Assembly: GCF_003858645.1 (NCBI RefSeq)
Contig: NZ_RQJP01000007.1
Coordinates: 1 to 64,000, forward strand
Length of the DNA: 64,000 nucleotides
Reading direction: 5' to 3'
Source: Larkinella knui
Lineage (GTDB): Bacteria; Bacteroidota; Bacteroidia; Cytophagales; Spirosomataceae
A model generated the notes under the pieces. That model was not told the DNA's origin. It saw nothing but the letters and a program-made list of their open reading frames with translations, and searched no databases. The translations under genes and the position numbers were made by a program. Below, one piece after another: positions 41,535 to 50,563 of this stretch (the stretch's first letter is position 1; each line of letters begins with the position of its first letter).

Positions 41535-44500
41535 AAAGACTTGCACTTTATCATTATTCTTGCCCACTACAAACTGCCCCTGTTGCAGTCGCGCCAACTG
41601 CCGGACCTGCCCGTGGACGATGAAGCCCGAAGCTGCCGGGTCAAGCGGTTGCCAAACGCCCTTGCCTTTTCCGAGCAAAACCAGCCCGTAACTGGCATCA
41701 TAGCGGCCAATTTCGGGCAAAACGTCGTAGAAATTTCCGGTCAGCACCAAATCCATCTGCTTGTCGCCATCGACGTCCGCTATTTCAATACCGCAAACGG
41801 GCGACCACTGGGCCTCTTTTGGTAAGGCCTGAATCCTGAAAGTTCCTTTGCCGTTGTTCAGCAGAATAATTGATTCGCCCGTATACGCCCGTTGCACAAC
41901 GGCGGCTGCCAACTGTTTTTCGTCCAGAATTTCGTTCAGTTTCTTGCCCGCAAACTCCGTAAACTTGAGGTACTTTTTCTTAATAACCGGCATTTCTTTC
42001 TGCAACTCCTGCTTCAAAACCATCGGATACAACGTACCGGTTTCGTCGGCGCAGTTGATGATCTGTTCGAGACTGCCGTTCTGATCAAAATCCGCCGTGT
42101 AGAGTTCGGCCGGTAATTTTGGTGTCGCTTTAATCCGGGAATTAAGACCCAGGTTGCCAACCACCAGATCAAGGTCGCCGTCGCCGTCGACATCGCCGGC
42201 TTTGACGCAATTCCACCAGCCGGAAGCCGGGGTGGTCGCGTCCGCCAGTTTCGGGGTTTCGGAGGTTGAAAACCTTCCGCGCTGGTTCTGAAAAATGGTA
42301 ACCGGCATCCAGTCGCCAACGACGATCAGTTCGGGAAAACCGTCACCGTTCAGATCCGCCCAACTGGCGTCGGTCACCATGCCCAACTGGTCGGCGGTGG
42401 CGATGTAGCGTTTGGTGTAATTCTTGAAATTTCCGGTGCCGTCGTTCGTCAGCAGGTAACTCGCCGGATTAAAACCGTATTTGCCCGGAATCAACCGGGT
42501 TCCGACAAACAGATCGATGTCTCCGTCGCGGTCGTAATCGGCAGCCGCCACGCAGGACCCGCTGGCTTTCAAGTTCGGCAACCGGTCGTCGCGGACAAAA
42601 CCGCCTTTGCCGTCGTTGAGATACAGCCGGTCGAGCAGTTCGTCGGCTTCGGGTTCAAATTCATTACTGCCCGACACCACGTACAAATCGAGGTCTTTAT
42701 CGCCGTCGGCATCAAAAAATACCGCATCGACGGCTTCGTAGGTGAGATCCTGCCGCAAAACCGCCGGCGTTTTATCCACAAACCGTCCGCCGGTTTGCTG
42801 CACAAAAAGCCGGTGCGGTTTGCCGAAAGCGCCACCGAAAAATACGTCATCCAGACCGTCGCCGTTGACGTCGCCCGTTGCCATCGCCGGTCCGCTGGTC
42901 GAGAACATTTGCTTCAGCAACGGATCGCGGTTGTAATCGACAAACGGGCTTTCTTCGTGGGTGTAAGCTAGCCCGGAAGCCGTGGTAATGTCCTGAAAAA
43001 GAGCTTTTGATGGTTTTTTAGGTTTCCAGATACCGGTAGCCTGCTGCTGAGTTAGCGTCAATAACTGGTTGGCTTTGGGCTGGCGCAGGGTTTGCATCCG
43101 GTCGTTTGGCCAGACAACGGTTAGCGAGTCAATGGCGGGATTATCCCCCAGACCAAACAGCAAATTCAGATCGACGGACGATTGAAAACCGCGGTTCGGC
43201 ATTTGTTGCAGGACCTGCGTGGTGCCTTTCTGATACACAAAAACCCGCGCGCCAATGGCATTCCGGTTTTTTGCTTCGCCGACCAGTTTCACCCTCAAAT
43301 AAGGAGTCTTCTTTTTTTCGACCGACAAATTCCTGAAAACGGAAACCGGTGAGTTGACGTTGTTGACGACCAGATCCAGATCGCCGTCGTTGTCGAGGTC
43401 GCCGTAAGCCGCGCCGTTCGAGAAGTTCGGCTCGCCCAGCCCCCAATGGGCCGCCTGGTTGGAAAAGGTCAAATTGCCGTCGTTGCGGAAAGCGTAATTC
43501 GGAATGGGTTCGGAGGGCGCTTTATCCAGAAATTCCTTGAAGTTAAACGCACGCTGGCGGGCAATCTGGGCCATATTTTCGCGGTCGGCCAGGAAGTGGA
43601 TAAAATCCTGATCGGTGACGTCTTTGGCAATGCCGTTGGCGACAAAAATGTCTTTCCGACCGTCGTTGTCCATATCAAAAATCAACGCGCCCCAACTCCA
43701 GTCCGTGGCGTGGACACCGGCAAAACGGGCAATGTCGCTGAACATCGGAATGGCGGTTTTACCGCCGGTCGCGGGTTCATTTCCCTGATTCAGGTGCAGC
43801 ATGTTCTGCATGTACTGGTAATGAAAATCACGCGATACCTTGATTTCCTGCAAGTCGTAATTCTCGTAGGCACCGGTTTTTTTCAGGCGAACATCGTTAC
43901 CGGGCAGCATATCCGTCACGAAAATATCCAGCCGACCGTCGTTGTTGATGTCGGCCACGTCGGCCCCCATCGACGACAGGCTGAGGTGCGGCATGGCGTC
44001 TTTCACCGATTCGCGGAAGGTGCCGTCGTGGTTGTTCAGATACAGGTAATCCCGCTCGTAAAAGTCGTTGGAAATGTAAATATCGAGCCAGTTGTCGTCG
44101 TTCACGTCGCCAATCGTGATGCCCAGGCCAAAACCGATCAGGCTGCCATAAATCCCGGCTTTCTCGCTGACGTCCGTAAACCGGGCTACATCGTTCCGGA
44201 ACAGTTTATGCCCCCCCAGCGAATCCCGTTCGGAGCGGATGTTGGCGTATCCCAGTTTGCCGACGGGCATGAAGCTGTTGTTGAGCAAATACATGTCGAG
44301 GTCGCCGTCGCGGTCGTAGTCGAAAAAAGCCGCGTGGGTCGAGTAGCCGTGATCATCCAACCCATATTCGGCGGCTTTTTCGGTAAAGCTTACCGTACCG
44401 TCTTTCCCAATTCCGTTGTTGATAAACAGTTCATTACCGCGGTCGTCGCCGGGGCGGATGCCGGCATTACAGACGTATAAATCCAGCAAACCGTCGCCGT

Positions 44501-44879
44501 TGACATCGGCAAACGTTGCGCCCGTGCTCCAGGAGCGTTTTCCGGCCACACCGGCTTTGGCCGTAATGTCCTCAAATTCGAGCGGATTCGACCCTTTTTT
44601 CCCTTTGTTGAGATACAGCCGGTTTTCGCCCATGTTGGCGATCAGAAATACGTCCGAAAAACCGTCGTTGTTGACATCGCCAATGGCGACGCCCCCGCCG
44701 TTGTAGAAATTCCGGTAATTGAAGATGTTGAAATCGGCGTCGTCGACAACCGAATTGGTGAAATTGATATGGGTTTTTTCGGGCTGTACTTTTTCAAAAA
44801 GGGGGTCTTCCGATGGCGTATCCGACGACTGGCAACCCACCAGAAATGAAAAAAATAAAAAGAGAACCAGATAACGCAT
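41505..44879 (-). CDS. Second large UnbV/ASPIC and FG-GAP lipoprotein
   Basis: The 1124-residue product has the same plan as its downstream paralog: lipobox LVGCQSS, repeated GDVNNDGFSDVFLIAN and ADVNGDGLLDLYVCN loops, and an UnbV/ASPIC segment with FGLGDNPAIDSLTVVWPNDRM. Its last residues (ELGLRGLKD) replace the region that reads RKANPVLAAMTRKP in the paralog, and those codons come from a GGATT-type repeat. The two genes are 89 bases apart. A terminator and a 475-bp gap separate it from susD, so it may have its own promoter. Confidence 0.9.
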   Translation of the reverse strand: MRYLVLFLFFSFLVGCQSSDTPSEDPLFEKVQPEKTHINFTNSVVDDADFNIFNYRNFYNGGGVAIGDVNNDGFSDVFLIANMGENRLYLNKGKKGSNPLEFEDITAKAGVAGKRSWSTGATFADVNGDGLLDLYVCNAGIRPGDDRGNELFINNGIGKDGTVSFTEKAAEYGLDDHGYSTHAAFFDYDRDGDLDMYLLNNSFMPVGKLGYANIRSERDSLGGHKLFRNDVARFTDVSEKAGIYGSLIGFGLGITIGDVNDDNWLDIYISNDFYERDYLYLNNHDGTFRESVKDAMPHLSLSSMGADVADINNDGRLDIFVTDMLPGNDVRLKKTGAYENYDLQEIKVSRDFHYQYMQNMLHLNQGNEPATGGKTAIPMFSDIARFAGVHATDWSWGALIFDMDNDGRKDIFVANGIAKDVTDQDFIHFLADRENMAQIARQRAFNFKEFLDKAPSEPIPNYAFRNDGNLTFSNQAAHWGLGEPNFSNGAAYGDLDNDGDLDLVVNNVNSPVSVFRNLSVEKKKTPYLRVKLVGEAKNRNAIGARVFVYQKGTTQVLQQMPNRGFQSSVDLNLLFGLGDNPAIDSLTVVWPNDRMQTLRQPKANQLLTLTQQQATGIWKPKKPSKALFQDITTASGLAYTHEESPFVDYNRDPLLKQMFSTSGPAMATGDVNGDGLDDVFFGGAFGKPHRLFVQQTGGRFVDKTPAVLRQDLTYEAVDAVFFDADGDKDLDLYVVSGSNEFEPEADELLDRLYLNDGKGGFVRDDRLPNLKASGSCVAAADYDRDGDIDLFVGTRLIPGKYGFNPASYLLTNDGTGNFKNYTKRYIATADQLGMVTDASWADLNGDGFPELIVVGDWMPVTIFQNQRGRFSTSETPKLADATTPASGWWNCVKAGDVDGDGDLDLVVGNLGLNSRIKATPKLPAELYTADFDQNGSLEQIINCADETGTLYPMVLKQELQKEMPVIKKKYLKFTEFAGKKLNEILDEKQLAAAVVQRAYTGESIILLNNGKGTFRIQALPKEAQWSPVCGIEIADVDGDKQMDLVLTGNFYDVLPEIGRYDASYGLVLLGKGKGVWQPLDPAASGFIVHGQVRQLARLQQGQFVVGKNNDKVQVFELGLRGLKD

Positions 44880-45028
44880 GTACGGTAGTAAACTAGCAAA
44901 TCAAGTCTTAAAGATACTCAATAAATTGCTTTTTATAGGCGGTTTTATCCTATTGGGCGTGCATTCTGCGCGCATAAATTAAGTGAGGATTCTATAAAAA
45001 AATCTACTTACGTCTGGCAAATAGTTGT

Positions 45029-45238
45029 AATTGCATTCGGTAGTAATCCTGGAGGGATCTACTATTAATAGTAAAATGGATAAAATAGATAGTCTAAGCC
45101 CCGGCTGGGGCGTTCTAAAAGACGCATAAGTATCTATAACGCCCCAGCCAGGGTTAAACTAATGACTTGGCTCAGGTGGCTATTAACAGTAAACGGCTGC
45201 GGCCGACCGTCCCTCCGGGGTTACTACCAAATGCAATT
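45029..45238. repeat. 210-bp nested palindrome (MITE-like or structured RNA)
   Basis: Outer 30-base arms (45029-45058, starting AATTGCATTCGGTAGTAATC, and 45209-45238) match at 26 of 30 positions. An inner perfect stem GGCTGGGGCGTT (45103-45114) / AACGCCCCAGCC (45138-45149) lies inside, and a CTATTAATAGTAAA/CTATTAACAGTAAA word is shared between the two flanks. Three of the four outer differences are G-U compatible on the forward strand. Confidence 0.85.
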
Positions 45239-45308
45239 CTCATCATTTGGTGTATTCCCAGTGAAGGAGTAACTTTTTGAGCTGGATCGGCATCAATTCC
45301 AGAAACAG

Positions 45309-45335
45309 AAAAAGCCCGGGAACCCCGGGCTTTTT
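45309..45335 (-). terminator. Terminator after susD
   Basis: Stem AAAAAGCCCGGG (45309-45320) / CCCGGGCTTTTT (45324-45335) with a 3-base loop; A and T runs on both sides let it act on the reverse-strand susD transcript. Confidence 0.9.
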
Positions 45336-45354
45336 GCAGGAAAAGGCTTTTTTA

Positions 45355-46836
45355 CTAATTGTAACCCGGATTTTGCTTTAAATTGGGATTTAAAGAAATC
45401 TGATCTTTCGGAATGGGGAACAACTCCCGGTATTTTTCCGAAGCGGGTTTGAAACGCCACGCTTTGGTGAACTGCCCAAACCGGATCAGATCCTGACGCC
45501 GGTGGTATTCCCAGGCCAGTTCGCGACCCCGTTCGGCCAGAATTTCGTCCAGTGTCAATTGGGCTGCGGTGTAGTCCGGAACGCCCGCGCGTTTGCGGAT
45601 GACGTTGAAATCCGCCAGTGCATCGGCTACTTTTCCAAGGCGGAAATTGGCTTCTCCGCGCATCAGATAGACATCCCCCAAGCGGTAAATAACGAAGTCG
45701 TTACTCATGTCGTTGGTGGTGTTGTTCTTCTGAATTTCATATTTCTGGCTCCGGGCCCCGGTCAGACGGCCAGCCGGACCGGCGGGCATTTCGAAAGCAG
45801 GGATTTCCGGCGTGATGATCATCGGTACGCCATCGTCATCCAGTGGCTTCCCGGTAGCATCGTATTGCTGCCCAACGATCCACATTTTCTTCCGCAAATC
45901 CTGAGCCGAGAATGAATTATAGAACTCGACCACTGTGGCATAGCCGTTCCAGGGAGAGGCAGGCAGGTTGTAGGTCAACTGGTGCTTGTAGTGCAGGGTT
46001 GCCATGTGGATGTTAAAACCACCCCGTTTCGAGTTGTCGAAGGGCGTCGCCAGAATAATTTCGGGCGAATTCTGGTTCTGCACCTTGAAGTTATCCAACA
46101 GATCCGCCGTTAGCGAAAATTTGCCCGACTTGATGATGCTGTCGCACCGCGTAACCGCATCCGCCCAGCGGGCCGTGCCGGTATAAACCTGCGCATTGAG
46201 ATACATCTTGGCCAGGATCATGTTCACAACCGGTCGGTTGAAACGGCCATAATAGGCTCCCCCCACCGTTGAACTTAGCTTGGGATAGACCTCCAGCAGT
46301 TCTTTCTCGATCCAGGCAAAAACCTCCGCGCGGCTTTTCTGAGCGGGCGTCGAAGTGCCCACCTGATCGGCAATGATCACGTTGCCAAACATGTCCATCG
46401 CCTTGTAGTGGAAGAAAGCCCGCAGAGCCCGCAACTCGGCTTTCACGGTTTCGTCCGTAATGGATCCCAACTGCTGGTTGATGGAGGTGATGTTGTTGTA
46501 ACACCAGGTCCAGGGTCCGTTGAACTGGCCGTTGTCGGTTGTGGGGTCCCAGGTGTGCTGATAAAGGCGTTTCCAGTTATCGCCATCTTTCCAGTCACCA
46601 CCGCGGGTCGGAACAATCTGTTCGTCCGTTGTTGCGTTGAGGGCCTGGCTGTTGCCGTAGTAATCGGCCAGACCGCTGTACAGCGGACCGATCAAAGCCG
46701 CCTGCTGAGCCGCCGTTTGACCAAACTGGTCGGTCGGAATAACGTCGTAGGTTTTTTCGTCAAGGTCCGTACAGGCCTGGCTCGCCATGAGCAGAACCAG
46801 GCACACGCCCCAAACTTTTATCGTTGAATTGAACAT
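45355..46836 (-). CDS. SusD/RagB nutrient-binding lipoprotein
   Basis: The 493-residue lipoprotein (lipobox ASQACTDLDE) has the SusD plan: N-terminal TPR-like helices (LRALRAFFHYKAMDMFGNVI), a middle segment, and the C-terminal block ILAERGRELAWEYHRRQDLIRFGQF ending in NPNLKQNPGYN. It caps the SusC transporter and binds the ligand at the cell surface. It is 32 bases after susC. The ligand cannot be told from the sequence; no glycoside hydrolase is adjacent. Confidence 0.95.
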   Translation of the reverse strand: MFNSTIKVWGVCLVLLMASQACTDLDEKTYDVIPTDQFGQTAAQQAALIGPLYSGLADYYGNSQALNATTDEQIVPTRGGDWKDGDNWKRLYQHTWDPTTDNGQFNGPWTWCYNNITSINQQLGSITDETVKAELRALRAFFHYKAMDMFGNVIIADQVGTSTPAQKSRAEVFAWIEKELLEVYPKLSSTVGGAYYGRFNRPVVNMILAKMYLNAQVYTGTARWADAVTRCDSIIKSGKFSLTADLLDNFKVQNQNSPEIILATPFDNSKRGGFNIHMATLHYKHQLTYNLPASPWNGYATVVEFYNSFSAQDLRKKMWIVGQQYDATGKPLDDDGVPMIITPEIPAFEMPAGPAGRLTGARSQKYEIQKNNTTNDMSNDFVIYRLGDVYLMRGEANFRLGKVADALADFNVIRKRAGVPDYTAAQLTLDEILAERGRELAWEYHRRQDLIRFGQFTKAWRFKPASEKYRELFPIPKDQISLNPNLKQNPGYN

Positions 46837-46868
46837 CTTCGTAGTTGATAGTGGTTGATTAACACCCC

Positions 46869-49800
46869 TTAAAACGTCAGGTTAACCCCCAGTTGGAACG
46901 AACGGGTTTTCGGGTAAATGTTGCTGACGTCCAGACCAATGTTGTTGGGTGACTGGCTTTCGTTTTGCAAATCGGCTTTCACCTGCAGCTCAGGATCGAC
47001 CCCCTTGTAGCTGGTAATGGTGAACAGGTTGTTGCCACCGATATACACCCGGGCCGCCGACAGATACTTGCTGGTTGTTTTTATGTTGTAACCGATTTGC
47101 CAGTTATCCAGACGGGCATACGATCCGTTTTCCAGCCAGTAGGTCGACAAGACGTTGGTGCCGTAGTTTTTCGGCAGATCTGCCACGCCGTTCAGCATGT
47201 TCGTTTCCAGAATAGACCCCGGAATCAACAGGTTCGAGCGCAGGTTGTTCAGAATTTTGTTGCCAAACGAACCCCGCAGCTGGAAATTCAGGTCAAAACC
47301 CTTGTACGTGAAGCTGTTGATGAACGAGCCGGTCAGGAACGGTTGCGGATTGCCCTGAGCGATTGGGTTCTGCGTATTGATTCCCGTTGCGGCATCGGCT
47401 TTGCTCACATCGGTAGTGGGTTGGTCACCACTACCCGGTTTCAGCAGCACTTTCGAAGAGGTCGAGCCATCGTCATTTTTCACATCGGTGTAGCTGACGA
47501 ACGTCGGGACGTTGTTGAACTCGCCCAGCGGACGACCCGGCCACAGATACGAAGCGAACACATCCGACAGACCCCGACCACCGAAGGCGTTGAAGCGAAT
47601 CAGACCCGAGTCAAATTCGTCGCTTTTCAGGTTGACAATCGTGTTCCGGTTGTAGGCTCCAACGATGCGGGCGTTCCAGTTGAAACTGCCTTTCTGGATG
47701 ATGTCGCCCCCGAATGAAAGCTCGATACCGCGGTTGCGCATGGTTCCGACGTTGGCCCAGATAAAGTTGGTGAAGTATTTAACCCCATCGGCCGGTACCG
47801 AATACCGGTACAGCATGTCTTTGGTCGATTTATTATATACTTCCAGCGTACCCGAGAACCGGCCGTTCAGCAACTGGAAGTCCAGACCGATGTTGGCCGT
47901 TGTCAACACTTCCCATTTCAGGTTCGGATTGGCATTTTGGGTAATCCCGTAACCCGGCAGGAAGTCGCCCACACTGCCGTCGTAATACGTGCCTTTCTGA
48001 CCATACAACTGGAGCGATTGATACGGTTTCAAGCCTTCGGAGTTTCCGGTTTGTCCCCAGCCAACGCGTAGTTTCAAATAATTCAACGTGGTCGATTTCG
48101 GGAAGAAGTCCTCATTCGTCAGTGTCCAGCCCGCACCCACCGACGGGAAAAGCCCCCATTTGTTGTTGGCCCCAAACTTCGAGCTACCATCGCGACGCAG
48201 CGTTGCCGTCAGGTTATACTTATCGTTCAGGTTCACCGTGGCCCGGCCAAAGAACGACGCCAGGGTGGTGCTGTTGCGATACGACGTAGAGTAGTTGGTT
48301 CCCGGACTCAGCAATGTGCCCGCACCCAGGCCCAGGTTGTTGTAGGAAACCGTGTTGGTCAGAAACTGCGTGTTGCGGGCCTGAAAACCGTCATACACGA
48401 TGTTCTGGTAAGAATAACCGCCCAAAACCGAGAAGTTGCTGTTGTTCTGGCCGAACGCCTTGGTGTAGGTAGCCGTCAGTTCCAGAAGCTTATTGTTGTT
48501 CTGATCCATCTTCCGGTACGATTCACCGGCCGACGACTGGAACGCCTTGATACTGCGGTCGCGTGAGCGGCTTTCATCGGTATTTTCGTTCTGGAATGCA
48601 CCGTTTACACCCAGCGTCAGCCCGTCGATGACTTCGTAGCGCAGGTTGATACCCCCAATCAGTAACCGCTTTTGCTGATCAAATTTTTGCCCATTGATCA
48701 TGGCTACCGGATTCAACAGGTCGAAACTGCCGCCTACTTCATAATACCCACCCACATTATTGGCACCGGTCGGGTCGGAAACGGGCAGCGTCGGCAGGAA
48801 GGTAACCGCCTGAGCAACAATACCGCCATCGTTCAATTTGGAGTTCGTATTGGTCACCGACAGGTTATACTGAATGTTCAGGCGGTTATCCAATGCCTTC
48901 TGATCCAGGTTGATCCGGCCCGTTACCCGATCAAAACCGGTGTTTTTGATAATCCCTTCCCGGCCGATGTAGTTGACGGATCCGCGGTAGCTGAAGGCGG
49001 GCGATCCGCCCGAAATCGCCAGATCGTGATTGGTAGTAACCCCCATGCGGGTAATTTCTTTTATCCAATCGGTGTCATAGTTGCCATTCGGAAACCGGAG
49101 CTTGTCGGCCGTCAGGGCACTGGCGCCCTTAATCTGGCTGACGGCATCACGGTAGCCCGGTCCATCCAGCAAATCCAGTCGTTTCGAGATGGTTTCAACG
49201 CCAATATAATTGTTGAAGGTGATTGACGTTTTGCCCGATTTACCCCGTTTTGTGGTCACGAGAATAACGCCGTTGGCAGCCCGTGAACCGTAGATCGCGG
49301 CTGCCGAAGCATCTTTCAAGACATCCATCGACTCGATATCCGAAGGCGAAACCGTCTGAATGGGCACGCCGATGACACCATCGACCACATACAGCGGATC
49401 GCTGCCACCCGCCAGGGAGGTGTAGCCCCGCAAGCGAACGGTGGGTGCCTGGTTCGGATCACCGGAAGGCATCGTAATGACCAGACCCGCTACTTTGCCC
49501 TGAATGGCCTGGAGCGGATTGGGAACAATACCAGGGTTGAATTCCTTGGCCGTTACCTGCTGAACAGAACCGGTGAGGTCCTTGCGCTTGGCCGTACCGT
49601 AACCAACCACCACAACTTCCTCCAGCGATTTGGTATCGGAAGTCAAAACCGCATCGACAACGGAGCGGTTTCCGACGGCTACTTCCTGATTTTGCAGACC
49701 AATAAAACTGAAAACCAGGGTCGCATTGTCAGGAACATTACTGAGGGAATACTTGCCCTCCGCGTCGGTATTGGTACCGCGCGTAGTTCCTTTCAACTGA

Positions 49801-50024
49801 ACGGTCACACCCGGTAGGGGCACCTTGTCTTCCGATGACGTAACGGTGCCCGTTACGGTCCGGTCCTGAGCAAATGCCTGGCCGAGACCCAGGCAGAGAA
49901 TGAACGCAAACGATAGCAGGAAGGCCGGTAACAAACCGTTCTGCTTGATCTGAAACGCCCGGAAGTTTCCGGAGCAACTCACTTGGTTACGTTCATGATT
50001 GAATCTGATAAAATGATTCATCAT
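46869..50024 (-). CDS. SusC/RagA TonB-linked outer-membrane transporter
   Basis: The 1051-residue protein has a long N-terminal signal region (to about 52, GLGQAFAQ), a carboxypeptidase-like domain (TVTGTVTSSEDKVPLPGVTVQLKGT), a plug (VVVGYGTAKRKDLTGSVQQV, GSDPLYVVDGVIG) and a 22-strand barrel ending in RSFQLGVNLTF. TonB-dependent SusC proteins import large nutrients in complex with SusD. No sigma/anti-sigma pair or hybrid two-component gene is adjacent, so control is not visible here. Confidence 0.95.
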   Translation of the reverse strand: MMNHFIRFNHERNQVSCSGNFRAFQIKQNGLLPAFLLSFAFILCLGLGQAFAQDRTVTGTVTSSEDKVPLPGVTVQLKGTTRGTNTDAEGKYSLSNVPDNATLVFSFIGLQNQEVAVGNRSVVDAVLTSDTKSLEEVVVVGYGTAKRKDLTGSVQQVTAKEFNPGIVPNPLQAIQGKVAGLVITMPSGDPNQAPTVRLRGYTSLAGGSDPLYVVDGVIGVPIQTVSPSDIESMDVLKDASAAAIYGSRAANGVILVTTKRGKSGKTSITFNNYIGVETISKRLDLLDGPGYRDAVSQIKGASALTADKLRFPNGNYDTDWIKEITRMGVTTNHDLAISGGSPAFSYRGSVNYIGREGIIKNTGFDRVTGRINLDQKALDNRLNIQYNLSVTNTNSKLNDGGIVAQAVTFLPTLPVSDPTGANNVGGYYEVGGSFDLLNPVAMINGQKFDQQKRLLIGGINLRYEVIDGLTLGVNGAFQNENTDESRSRDRSIKAFQSSAGESYRKMDQNNNKLLELTATYTKAFGQNNSNFSVLGGYSYQNIVYDGFQARNTQFLTNTVSYNNLGLGAGTLLSPGTNYSTSYRNSTTLASFFGRATVNLNDKYNLTATLRRDGSSKFGANNKWGLFPSVGAGWTLTNEDFFPKSTTLNYLKLRVGWGQTGNSEGLKPYQSLQLYGQKGTYYDGSVGDFLPGYGITQNANPNLKWEVLTTANIGLDFQLLNGRFSGTLEVYNKSTKDMLYRYSVPADGVKYFTNFIWANVGTMRNRGIELSFGGDIIQKGSFNWNARIVGAYNRNTIVNLKSDEFDSGLIRFNAFGGRGLSDVFASYLWPGRPLGEFNNVPTFVSYTDVKNDDGSTSSKVLLKPGSGDQPTTDVSKADAATGINTQNPIAQGNPQPFLTGSFINSFTYKGFDLNFQLRGSFGNKILNNLRSNLLIPGSILETNMLNGVADLPKNYGTNVLSTYWLENGSYARLDNWQIGYNIKTTSKYLSAARVYIGGNNLFTITSYKGVDPELQVKADLQNESQSPNNIGLDVSNIYPKTRSFQLGVNLTF

Positions 50025-50563
50025 AGGTTAACGATTAATGTAGGTGAAGTGAAATGGTATACGGAATTCATAAAATAGGTGCTAAAAATTTCAAGTAGAT
50101 AATGAGCACTAAAGGCCACGAAATCAACCTGTTTGCTGTAAGTACTAATTAATGTCACTACGTACAATTACTTACGTATATGGTATCGTATTGCTATTTT
50201 ATAGCACATAATTATGAACCGATTGAGCAAATTACAATAATTAATCTGTATAATACAATAAGGTAAATTCTAAAATTATTCATTGTAGTTCTTTAGCCAT
50301 GAATAATGACCGGTATGGATGGAGAAGCTCAAGAAAAAAGACTGCGAAGGCGATGGCCCGGTGCCTGCCCGCTGTCGTAATACTTTGATTATTAGTTGGT
50401 TGAAAACTATTTTTTCAGGCGTGTAAATTGCCTTGTTTGGATTCGGTTTGGTGTCTGGTATTTCGCGGATTCAGATACGATACTGGAAAAATTTGTACCT
50501 TTAAGGTCGCAAACTGAATTTTTTCGCAAACCAACTTGGATTTGGTCTTGGACGAAGACTATT
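50025..50563. other. Divergent intergenic region of susC and the FAD/Fe-S gene
   Basis: The 539-bp AT-rich gap must hold both promoters. No full TTTG/TAnnTTTG pair, RNA gene or strong hairpin was found; TACCTTTA near 50498-50505 is one base off the -7 pattern for the forward gene. Confidence 0.55.

Larger units (their letters stand above)
44880..45354. other. Intergenic region downstream of susD
   Basis: The 475-bp gap has no convincing open frame. It contains a susD terminator (45309-45335) and a 210-bp nested inverted repeat (45029-45238), and otherwise AT-rich sequence ahead of the UnbV gene. Confidence 0.7.

Noticed and set aside
43446-44480. Forward 344-codon open frame
   Set aside because: It is antisense to the second UnbV lipoprotein and shows the same mirrored repeat pattern.
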